Shown in pieces: positions 57,467-64,000 of a stretch of DNA of 64,000 nt (within the stretch, counting starts at the first letter, position 1; each line of letters starts with the position of its first letter). Where the stretch lies: contig NZ_LMIA01000010.1 of NCBI RefSeq assembly GCF_001428565.1, positions 616,800 to 680,799 on the forward strand, in the 5' to 3' direction. The notes under the pieces are model-generated. The model worked only from the letters and a program-made list of their open reading frames with translations, did not search any database and was not told the DNA's origin. A program made the translations under genes and the position numbers. Source of the DNA: Nocardioides sp. Root190 (GTDB lineage: Bacteria; Actinomycetota; Actinomycetes; Propionibacteriales; Nocardioidaceae).

Positions 57467-58314
57467 CTGTGGTCGACCCCCCGGGCGACGGCAGCGGTCT
57501 CGGGCGTGCCGTGCAGGAGGGAGCGGACCTCGCCGACGGCGCGAAAGAAGCCCTCCTCCTCGCGTACGCCGGCCGAGCGGTCGTGCGCAGCGGCCAGGCC
57601 GTCGGCACGGATGTCGACCACACCGGCGATCCGGCCGGGTCGCGGCGACATCACGACGACGCGGTCGGACAGGAACACCGCCTCGGGGATGGAGTGGGTG
57701 ACGAACAGGACCGCAGCACCGGTCTCGGCGCAGATCCGGACCAGCTCGTTCTGCATCCGCTCGCGGGTGATCTCGTCGAGCGCCCCGAAGGGCTCGTCCA
57801 TCAGCAGCAGGCGCGGGCTCTCTGCGAGCGCTCGGGCGATCGCGACCCGCTGCTGCATCCCGCCCGAGAGCTGGTCGGGGTGGCTCCTGGCGAAGTCGGT
57901 CAGACCGACCAGCTCCAGCAGCTCGGCGACCCGGCGCCGCCGGATCTCGGAGTTGATGCCGTGCAGCTTGAGCGGGAGCTCCACGTTGCCCGCGACCGTG
58001 CGCCACGGCAGGAGGCCGGACTGCTGGAACGCGATGCCGTACTCCTGGTCGAGCCGGGCCTGGCGAGCGGACTTGCCGAACACCAACACCTCACCGGAGG
58101 TCGGGCTGTCGAGGTCGGCGACCAGCCGCAGCAGGGTGCTCTTGCCGCATCCGCTCGGTCCGATCAGGGAGACGAACTCCCCGTCGGCGACCGTCAGGTC
58201 GACCGCACTCAACGCGTCGACCTGCTTGCGGCCCTTGCCGAAGACCCGGTGGGCGCCGCGGACCTGGATCGCTGGCTGGCCCAGCGGTTCAGGCTGGATC
58301 AGGGGGTTCGTCAT
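57463..58314 (-). CDS. ABC transporter ATP-binding protein (SsuB/TauB-like)
   Basis: Protein of 283 aa from ATG 58314. Walker A SLIGPSGCGKSTLLRLV, Q-loop IAFQQSGLLPWRTV, signature LSGGMQQRVAIARALA, Walker B RLLLMDEPFGALD, H-loop LFVTHSIPEAVFL. All residues for ATP hydrolysis are present. Energises the importer formed with the flanking permeases and the NMT1-like binding protein. A 67-bp gap to the upstream permease gene holds nothing distinct. Confidence 0.93.
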   Translation of the reverse strand: MTNPLIQPEPLGQPAIQVRGAHRVFGKGRKQVDALSAVDLTVADGEFVSLIGPSGCGKSTLLRLVADLDSPTSGEVLVFGKSARQARLDQEYGIAFQQSGLLPWRTVAGNVELPLKLHGINSEIRRRRVAELLELVGLTDFARSHPDQLSGGMQQRVAIARALAESPRLLLMDEPFGALDEITRERMQNELVRICAETGAAVLFVTHSIPEAVFLSDRVVVMSPRPGRIAGVVDIRADGLAAAHDRSAGVREEEGFFRAVGEVRSLLHGTPETAAVARGVDHR

Positions 58315-58381
58315 CGGGGTCCCCGATCGATTGTTTGCCGGGGGAGCGAAGCGGAGGAGGTGAAGAATCGGGTGGGGTGAT

Positions 58382-59272
58382 TCATCGTGGAACTCCAGTC
58401 AGTCGGAAGGGGCGCAGCGCAAGACCGAGGAGGCCGACGGCGCCGGCGGCCAGGAGCCCGATCGCAACGGCGCCGAAGATCGGTGCCCACGGCTTGGCGG
58501 GGTCGCCGCTGGCGGCGACCGCGTAGTCGATGACCATCCGGCCCAGACCGCCCTTGAGGCCGATCGAGACCTCGGCGACGACCGCGCCGATCACCGCGCT
58601 GGCGGCGGCCAGCCGCAACGCCGGCAGCACGAACGGCACGCTCGCCGGGAGGCGCAGGGTGAGCAACGTGCGCCACCATCCGACGCCGAGGGCGTGCATG
58701 AGGTCGAGGTGGGTGGTGTCGGGTGACTTCAGTCCACGAAGTGCGCCGACGGCGACCGGGAAGAAGGCGAGGTACGCCGCGATCACCGCCACCGAGTCCT
58801 GGCTGGTCCAGACGTAGGAGCCGATCTCGATCTCGGAGCCCCAGCGGCGTACGAGCGGAGCGATCGCGATCAGCGGGACGGTCTGGCTCAGCACGACCCA
58901 GGGCAGCAGCGCGGACTCGACGATCCGGAAGCGACTCATCGCCAGCGCGAGCAGCAGCCCGACGACCACACCGATCAGCCAGCCGCGCGCCGCCAGACCG
59001 AGCGAGAACATGCTCGCGTCGAAGACGGCGGAGAACGCATCGGGCGCACCGATCCGCGCGGTCACCGGTTCACCGAAGCGCTGCAGCATCTCCCACGAGT
59101 GCGGCATCGCGAGGTCGGTGGTGCGGGGCAGCACGCGGGTCGTGCCGATCAGCACGCCCTGCTCGGGCCCCAGGGCCTTGTAGACGTCCCAGGTGGCGAC
59201 GACGGCCGCGACTCCGAGCAGCCCCAGCACGATGGCGCGGGACCGGGTGAGGACGACGTTGACGAGGGCCAA
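58382..59272 (-). CDS. ABC transporter permease (second importer subunit)
   Basis: Protein of 296 aa from ATG 59272. Six spans; the EAA-like loop is LDLMHALGVGWWRTLLTLRLPAS, and VVAEVSIGLKGGLGRMVID precedes the last spans. It differs strongly from the permease at 56648 while sharing the fold. It starts 2 bp after the F420 oxidoreductase stop, linking import and metabolism in one transcript. Confidence 0.9.
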   Translation of the reverse strand: MALVNVVLTRSRAIVLGLLGVAAVVATWDVYKALGPEQGVLIGTTRVLPRTTDLAMPHSWEMLQRFGEPVTARIGAPDAFSAVFDASMFSLGLAARGWLIGVVVGLLLALAMSRFRIVESALLPWVVLSQTVPLIAIAPLVRRWGSEIEIGSYVWTSQDSVAVIAAYLAFFPVAVGALRGLKSPDTTHLDLMHALGVGWWRTLLTLRLPASVPFVLPALRLAAASAVIGAVVAEVSIGLKGGLGRMVIDYAVAASGDPAKPWAPIFGAVAIGLLAAGAVGLLGLALRPFRLTGVPR

Positions 59273-59274
59273 CG

Positions 59275-60321
59275 TCAGGCCTTCGCGACGACGTGCTCGC
59301 GCATCACCGGGATGATCGACTCGCCGTAGACACGCAGGGTCTCCTCCTTGTTGTCGTGCTGGAGGTAGACGGCGAACTGGTCGACACCGACGTCCTTGAG
59401 CTCCTTCAGCTTCTCGACGTGCTGCTCGGGGGTGCCGAGGATGCAGAAGCGGTCGACGATCTCGTCGGGCACGAAGTCGACGTGGTCGTTGTCGGCCTTG
59501 CCGTGGGTGTTGTAGTCATAGCCGGTGCGCCCCTTGATGTAGTCCGTCAACACCTCGGGGAAGGGAGCCTTCCCACTCGGGTCCGGCGACGATCCGTACT
59601 TGGTGACGATGTCGGCGATGTGGTTGCCGACCATCCCGCCGAACCACCGGGTCTGGCCGCGCATGTGCTCCCACGACTCCGGGGTGTCCGCGCCGACGTA
59701 CGCCGGAGCGGCGACGCAGAACGTCAGCGACTCGGGGTCGCGGCCGGCGTTGGACGCCGCGGTCTTGACCTGCTCGATCATCCAGCGGGTGACGTCGACG
59801 TCGCCGAGCTGGAGGATGAAGCCGTCACCGACCTCGCCAGCCGTCTTGAGCGCGAGCGGTCCGTAGGCGGCGATCCAGACCTCGAGCGAGGAGGTGCGCG
59901 CCCAGGGGAACTGCAGGGTGGCGCCGTTGTGCTCGACCGGGCGGCAGTTGCCGAGCTCGCGGATCACGTGGGTCGCGTCGCGGACCTCCTTGAGCGTGCA
60001 CGGCTTGCCGTTGAGCACGCGGACCGCGGAGTCACCGCGGCCCATGCCGACGACAGTGCGGTTGCCGTACATCTCGTTGAGCGTCGCGAACACCGAGGCG
60101 CTCACGGTCCAGTCGCGGGTGGCCGGGTTGGTCACCATCGGTCCGACGATCACGCGCTGGGTGGCGGCGAGGATCGCCGAGTAGATGACGTAGGGCTCCT
60201 GCCAGAGCAGGTGCGAGTCGAAGGTCCACACGTAGTCGAACCCGTGCTCCTCGGCCTGCTTGGCGAGGCCGACGGTGCGCCAGGCGGGCGGATTGGTCTG
60301 CAGTACGACGCCGAAATCCAT
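59275..60321 (-). CDS. LLM class F420-dependent oxidoreductase, TIGR03842 type
   Basis: Protein of 348 aa, ATG 60321. Luciferase-like barrel: MDFGVVLQTNPPAWRTVGLA, FDYVWTFDSHLLWQEPYVIY, VGPMVTNPATRDWTVSASVFATL in two parts, RTVVGMGRGDSAVRVL, WIAAYGPLALKTAGEVGDGF. It lies between dihydropyrimidinase (9 bp) and transporter (2 bp). The operon lacks the classical iron-sulfur dihydropyrimidine dehydrogenase; this enzyme may supply the missing ring reduction using reduced F420, or open or oxidise the ring with FMN as RutA does. That role is inference. Confidence 0.88.
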   Translation of the reverse strand: MDFGVVLQTNPPAWRTVGLAKQAEEHGFDYVWTFDSHLLWQEPYVIYSAILAATQRVIVGPMVTNPATRDWTVSASVFATLNEMYGNRTVVGMGRGDSAVRVLNGKPCTLKEVRDATHVIRELGNCRPVEHNGATLQFPWARTSSLEVWIAAYGPLALKTAGEVGDGFILQLGDVDVTRWMIEQVKTAASNAGRDPESLTFCVAAPAYVGADTPESWEHMRGQTRWFGGMVGNHIADIVTKYGSSPDPSGKAPFPEVLTDYIKGRTGYDYNTHGKADNDHVDFVPDEIVDRFCILGTPEQHVEKLKELKDVGVDQFAVYLQHDNKEETLRVYGESIIPVMREHVVAKA

Positions 60322-60330
60322 CTGTCTCTC

Positions 60331-61761
60331 CTAGACGAGGTATTGCGTGAGATCGCGCTTGAGGAACCGGCCGTGACCCTTGGTCCCGTGGAACTGGCCG
60401 TCCTCGACCAGCACCGTGCCGCGCGAGATGGTCACGTCGACGTGTCCGTCGATCTCGAACCCCTCCCACGCGGAGTGGTCCATGTTCATGTGGTGCGAAC
60501 GGCCCTCGCCGATGCCGATCGAGGTGTGCCCGCGGGGGTCGTACACGACGATGTCGGCATCCGCGCCAGGCTGGATGACGCCCTTGCGGCCGTACAACCC
60601 GAACATCCGGGCGGGCGTGGTGGAGATGAGCTCCACCCAGCGCGACAGCGAGATCCGGCCGTCGACGACACCTTGGTAGAGCAGGTCGACGCGGTGCTCG
60701 ATCGACCCGATCCCGTTGGGGATCGCGCGGAAGTCGTCCTTGCCGAGGGTCTTCTGGTCCTTCATGCAGAACGGGCAGTGGTCGGTCGAGACCATCTGCA
60801 GGTCGTTGGTGCGCAGGCCCTGCCACATCGCGTCGAGGTGGCCCTCCTCCTCGGAGCGCAGTGGTGTCGAGCAGACCCACTTGGCGCCCTCGAAGTCGCC
60901 CCACTCCTCGCTGATCGCTGCGAGCTGCTTCTCCAGCGAGAGGTAGAGGTACTGCGGACAGGTCTCGCCGAAGACGTTCTTGCCCTTGTCCCGCGCCCAG
61001 GCGACCTGCTCGACCGCCTGCTTCGCACTCATGTGGACGATGTAGAGCGGCGCGTCGGTGAGGTCGCTGAGCATGATCGCCCGGTGCGTGGCCTCCTCCT
61101 CCATCTGCCAGGCCCGCGCGATGCCGTGGTAGTACGGCGCGGTCTTGCCGGACTCGGCGAGCTGCGCCGCGAGGACGTCGATCGCCGGTCCGTTCTCGGC
61201 GTGCATCATCGTCAGGAGGCCCAATTCTCGGGCCTTCTGCATCGCTCGCAGGATCTGCGCGTCGTCGCTGTAGAAGACGCCGGGGTAGGCCATGAAGAGC
61301 TTGTACGACGTGATGCCCTCGTCGACGAGGTTCTCCATCGCCTTCAGCGACTCCTCGTCGACGCCGCCGACGATCTGGTGGAACCCGTAGTCGACCGCGC
61401 AGTTGCCGGCCGCGAGCTCGTGCCAGTGGGCCAACCCGTCCTCGACCCGCTCGCCGTACTTCTGCACGGCGAAGTCGATGATCGAGGTCGTGCCGCCCCA
61501 CGCGGCAGCGGTCGTCCCGGTCTCGAAGGTGTCGCTGGCCTGCGTACCTCCGAAGGGCAGCTGCATGTGGGTGTGCGCGTCGATCCCGCCGGGGATGACG
61601 TACTTCCCGGTCGCGTCGATCACCTTGTCGGCGTTGATCGGGCCGAGCGCCGCGTCGCCGGGAGCGAGCAGCGCGACGATCCGCTCGCCGTCGACCAGGA
61701 CGTCCGCCTCGACGGTCCCGGTCGCGTTCACGACCGTGCCGCCCTTGATCAGGATGGTCAT
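60331..61761 (-). CDS. Dihydropyrimidinase / D-hydantoinase
   Basis: Protein of 476 aa from ATG 61761. Binuclear zinc amidohydrolase: His 63 and His 65 in DAHTHMQ, carbamylated Lys 154 in ITSYKLFMAYP, His 187 in MMHAENG, His 243 in YIVHMSAKQA, and Asp in MVSTDHCPF. It opens dihydrouracil or dihydrothymine (or hydantoins) to N-carbamoyl-beta-amino acids. Next to a carbamoyl-beta-alanine amidohydrolase (11 bp upstream), a pyrimidine pathway is far more likely than an orphan hydantoinase. Confidence 0.94.
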   Translation of the reverse strand: MTILIKGGTVVNATGTVEADVLVDGERIVALLAPGDAALGPINADKVIDATGKYVIPGGIDAHTHMQLPFGGTQASDTFETGTTAAAWGGTTSIIDFAVQKYGERVEDGLAHWHELAAGNCAVDYGFHQIVGGVDEESLKAMENLVDEGITSYKLFMAYPGVFYSDDAQILRAMQKARELGLLTMMHAENGPAIDVLAAQLAESGKTAPYYHGIARAWQMEEEATHRAIMLSDLTDAPLYIVHMSAKQAVEQVAWARDKGKNVFGETCPQYLYLSLEKQLAAISEEWGDFEGAKWVCSTPLRSEEEGHLDAMWQGLRTNDLQMVSTDHCPFCMKDQKTLGKDDFRAIPNGIGSIEHRVDLLYQGVVDGRISLSRWVELISTTPARMFGLYGRKGVIQPGADADIVVYDPRGHTSIGIGEGRSHHMNMDHSAWEGFEIDGHVDVTISRGTVLVEDGQFHGTKGHGRFLKRDLTQYLV

Positions 61762-61772
61762 CGTGCCTCCCC

Positions 61773-62621
61773 TCAGGGCTTCGCGATCGCGGTGTACGAG
61801 TCGGGGCGGCGGTCCCGGTAGAACTGCCAGTCGTCGCGCATCTGCTGGACCATGTCGAGGTCGAGGTCGCGCACCAGCAGCTCCTCGCCCTCGCTGGAGC
61901 CGACGTCGCCGACGAAGTTGCCGCGGGGATCGATCACCTGGCTGGTGCCGTAGAAGGTCACCGCCTCGTCGCCGTACTCGTTGTCCTCGCGCCCGACCCG
62001 GTTGGGCTGCAGCACGAAGTAGCCGTTGGCGACGGCGGCGCAGGGACCCTCGACCTCCCACAGCCGGTTGGAGAGACCCGGCTTGGTCGCGTTCGGGTTG
62101 AAGACGATGTGCGCGCCGGCCAGGCCGAGCTCGCGCCAGCCCTCGGGGAAGTGCCGGTCGTAGCAGATGTAGGTGCCGACGCGGCCGACCGCGGTCTCGA
62201 AGACGGGGTAGCCCAGGTTGCCGGGGCGGAAGTAGAACTTCTCCCAGAACTTCTCCACGTGCGGGATGTGGTTCTTGCGGTACTTGCCGAGGATCGTGCC
62301 GTCGGCGTCGACCACGACGGTGGTGTTGTAGTAGACGCCGGTCTGCTCCTCCTCGTAGATCGGGAGCACCATGACCTGGCCGAGCTCCTTGGCCAGGGAG
62401 GCGAACCGCTGCACGATCGGACCGTCGGCCGGCTCGGCGTAGCGGTAGTACTTCTGGTCCTGGGTGATGCCGAAGTAGGGCCCGTAGAAGAGCTCCTGGA
62501 AGCACATCACCTGGGCTCCCTGGGCGGCCGCGTCCCGCGCGAACTTCTCGTGCCGGTCCAGCATGGATTCCTTGTCGCCGGTCCAGGTGGTCTGGCTGAT
62601 GGCGGCGCGAACGATCGTCAC
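61773..62621 (-). CDS. Nitrilase-superfamily N-carbamoyl-beta-alanine amidohydrolase (beta-ureidopropionase-like)
   Basis: Protein of 282 aa, ATG 62621. Catalytic triad: Glu 43 (MCFQELFYGPYF), Lys 116 (LGKYRKNHIPHVEKFWEKFY), Cys 153 (GTYICYDRHFPEGWRELG). The ICYDRHFPEGWR block is typical of beta-ureidopropionases. It releases NH3 and CO2 from the carbamoyl compound, leaving beta-alanine or 3-aminoisobutyrate for the aminotransferase. First gene of the nine-gene operon, 109 bp from the divergent MocR gene. Confidence 0.93.
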   Translation of the reverse strand: MTIVRAAISQTTWTGDKESMLDRHEKFARDAAAQGAQVMCFQELFYGPYFGITQDQKYYRYAEPADGPIVQRFASLAKELGQVMVLPIYEEEQTGVYYNTTVVVDADGTILGKYRKNHIPHVEKFWEKFYFRPGNLGYPVFETAVGRVGTYICYDRHFPEGWRELGLAGAHIVFNPNATKPGLSNRLWEVEGPCAAVANGYFVLQPNRVGREDNEYGDEAVTFYGTSQVIDPRGNFVGDVGSSEGEELLVRDLDLDMVQQMRDDWQFYRDRRPDSYTAIAKP

Positions 62622-62669
62622 GGATCCCTCCCGGGGGGGTTGCTTCAGGTGGTGATGGGGCTCCTCGAA

Positions 62670-62697
62670 GAACTGTTATCTTTCAGGCTGAACATTT
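62670..62697. promoter_or_regulatory. Candidate MocR binding region
   Basis: GAACTGTT at 62670 and GAACATTT at 62690 are direct repeats exactly 20 bp apart; between them TTCAGGCTGAA (62682-62692) is a perfect 5-bp inverted repeat. The region is AT-rich against its surroundings and lies between the divergent amidohydrolase and MocR genes. MocR regulators often bind direct repeats spaced two helical turns apart. Confidence 0.55.
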
Positions 62698-62730
62698 CGC
62701 TCCGATTTCTCCGTTGTCAAGAGGTGTCGC

Positions 62731-64000
62731 ATGTTCGGTGACCTCGAGGACCGCTCGCCGGCCGGCATTGCGGGCGTGTTCAGCCGCGCCATCCGGTCCG
62801 GGGAGCTCGCTCCCGGCGACCGGTTGCCGACGGTGCGCGAGGTCGCTGCCGAGCTCGGGGTCTCCCCCGCCACCGTGTCCGCGGCCTGGCAGGCGTTGCG
62901 TCGTACGGGCGTGGTCGTGTCGCGCGGCCGCGCCGGTACCTTCGTCAAGGACAGCCCCACCCCGTGGCTCTCGCCACGCCAGCGCGGGCTGGTCGGCGCA
63001 GGCCCTGACGGGCTGCGTCTCGACCTGTCCCGCGGCACCCCCGACCCGCAGCTCCTGCCGTCCCTGGGCCCCGCCCTGCACCGGGTCTCGCAACGGGCCG
63101 GCACGCTGACCTACCAGGACGAACCCGTCCTGCCCGAGCTCCGCGAGGTGCTGACGGCGTCGTGGCCGTACGCCGCCGAGGCCCTCACCGTCGTCGACGG
63201 CGCCACCGACGGCGTGGCCCGCACCCTCGAGCAGATCATCGGGTACGGCGACCGCGTGGTCCTCGAGTCCCCCGGCTTCCCTCCCTTCTTCGACCTGGTC
63301 GAGACCCTCGGCGGCGAGGTCGTCCCGGTCGAGCTGGACGGCAGCGGGATGCGGCCGGACTCCCTGCGCCGCGCCCTCGCCACCCGACCCCGCGCCGTCC
63401 TGGTCCAGCCCCGGGCGCACAACCCGACGGGCGTCGCGGTCGACTCCGCCCGCGCCCAGCAGCTGGTCCGGACACTGCGCCGCGCCGGCACCGAGGTCCC
63501 GTGGGTGATCGAGGACGACCACTCGGCTGGCATCAGCACCTCGCCCGACGTCACCCTCGCCACCTGGCTCCCCGAGCGCGTCATCCACATCCGCTCGTTC
63601 TCGAAGTCGCACGGCCCCGACCTGCGGATCGCCGCCCTCTCGGGCCCCTCCGAGCTCGTCGACCGGATCGTGGCGCGCCGGATGCTCGGGCCCGCCTGGA
63701 CCTCCCGGATGGTGCAGACCATCCTGCTCGACCTGCTCACCTCCTCGCCGTCCCTCGACGAGGTCGGCGAGGCCCGACGCCAGTACTTCGCCCGCCAGCG
63801 CACCCTCGTCGCCGCCCTCGCCACCCACGGCATCGACGTCCCTGCACCCGACGGCATCAACCTCTGGCTCCCGGTCCGCGACGAGCGCGCGGCACTGGTC
63901 CACCTCTCCGCCGCCGGCATCCGCGTCGCCGGCGGCGACCCGTTCCTCGCCGGCGAGCGCGACGGCACCGCCTACATCCGCGTCACGACCGGCCTCGTCT
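62731..64000 (+). CDS. MocR-type (GntR HTH + aminotransferase fold) regulator, cut by the window end
   Basis: ATG 62731; the frame stays open to the last base, 423 codons so far. The GntR winged helix covers ~10-70 (FSRAIRSGELAPGDRLPTVR, AAELGVSPATVSAAWQALRR). The aminotransferase-like domain follows with QPRAHNPTGVAVDS, IEDDHSAG and the PLP lysine Lys 292 in IRSFSKSHGPDLR. Family members sense PLP, GABA or other amines. Its divergence from the nine-gene operon makes it the likely regulator, perhaps sensing beta-alanine through PLP. Confidence 0.92.
   Translation, partial: MFGDLEDRSPAGIAGVFSRAIRSGELAPGDRLPTVREVAAELGVSPATVSAAWQALRRTGVVVSRGRAGTFVKDSPTPWLSPRQRGLVGAGPDGLRLDLSRGTPDPQLLPSLGPALHRVSQRAGTLTYQDEPVLPELREVLTASWPYAAEALTVVDGATDGVARTLEQIIGYGDRVVLESPGFPPFFDLVETLGGEVVPVELDGSGMRPDSLRRALATRPRAVLVQPRAHNPTGVAVDSARAQQLVRTLRRAGTEVPWVIEDDHSAGISTSPDVTLATWLPERVIHIRSFSKSHGPDLRIAALSGPSELVDRIVARRMLGPAWTSRMVQTILLDLLTSSPSLDEVGEARRQYFARQRTLVAALATHGIDVPAPDGINLWLPVRDERAALVHLSAAGIRVAGGDPFLAGERDGTAYIRVTTGLV

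Noticed and set aside
54269..58363. 1364-codon open frame on the plus strand
   Set aside because: It runs antisense through four well-supported genes (aminotransferase to ABC ATPase). Long antisense frames are expected in DNA with GC-rich third positions, and its translation shows only Arg/Gly/Asp/Val-rich sequence without motifs.
1..64000. tRNA or rRNA genes, prophage or insertion sequences
   Set aside because: I found no cloverleaf-like sequence with a matching T-loop, no transposase or integrase frame, and no terminal inverted repeats around a gene cluster. This is a reading by eye; a tRNA or rRNA scan would settle it.

Overview
The window is 64 kb of very GC-rich DNA with short intergenic gaps, many GTG starts and frequent ATGA/TGATG stop-start overlaps. 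Two F420-type luciferase-like oxidoreductases, a complete SigK/RskA locus, a HelR-type helicase and GTTGGTCGAGGAGG-type intergenic repeats point to a soil actinobacterium. I infer Nocardioides or a close relative; no rRNA or other marker gene is present to prove it. I see no tRNA, rRNA, CRISPR array, phage module or insertion sequence.

Layout. 1-7.2 kb: an HNH endonuclease gene whose 3' end is altered by a perfect 74-bp tandem duplication, a lipoprotein, small membrane proteins, the RNA polymerase-recycling helicase HelR, a TetR regulator and an F420-type oxidoreductase. 7.2-10 kb: a KstR-like operator, an Old-Yellow-Enzyme/2,4-dienoyl-CoA reductase-like enzyme and a crotonase. 10-12.8 kb: a protein-glutamylation module (RimK-like ligase with a TrkA-C tail, retropepsin-like protease, M14 deacylase/carboxypeptidase). 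12.8-21.9 kb: a SigK regulon gathered in one place. It holds a membrane molybdopterin oxidoreductase, an MPT83-like fasciclin lipoprotein, sigK, rskA, a fused FAD-oxidoreductase/DUF1365 protein, two CFA/UfaA1-type lipid methyltransferases and a DUF1295 reductase. Two matching SigK-like promoters precede the first two genes.

21.9-27.5 kb: a tyrosine phosphatase, a DUF559 protein flanked by copies of an 18-bp palindromic repeat, a YihY/BrkB membrane protein, a Tat-exported sulfatase and a PLDc_N protein. 27.5-37.2 kb: an eight-gene minus-strand operon headed by its own TetR regulator behind a perfect 12-bp-arm operator. It encodes a TIGR03084 protein, an AtuA/DUF1446 protein, two acyl-CoA dehydrogenases, an SRPBCC protein and both subunits of an acyl-CoA carboxylase. 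This is an acyl-CoA degradation route whose substrate is unknown. 37.2-43.4 kb: a DUF6412-like protein with a second YidC, a Phd/PIN toxin-antitoxin pair, and a PadR-controlled ABC exporter operon that contains an overlooked 47-codon gene. 43.4-52.2 kb: an SDR, a secreted PA-domain subtilase, a small operon (SDR, phosphotransferase, histidine-phosphatase-like protein) and an ABC-2-like transporter.

52.3-52.6 kb is a dense repeat cluster. 52.6-64 kb holds a nine-gene minus-strand operon with a divergent MocR regulator cut by the window end. It encodes a beta-ureidopropionase-like amidohydrolase, a dihydropyrimidinase, an F420-type oxidoreductase, a complete NMT1-type ABC importer, an omega-aminotransferase and a malonate-semialdehyde dehydrogenase. 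Together they read as uptake and reductive breakdown of a pyrimidine-like compound to acetyl- or propionyl-CoA. The oxidoreductase sits where a classical dihydropyrimidine dehydrogenase would be expected.
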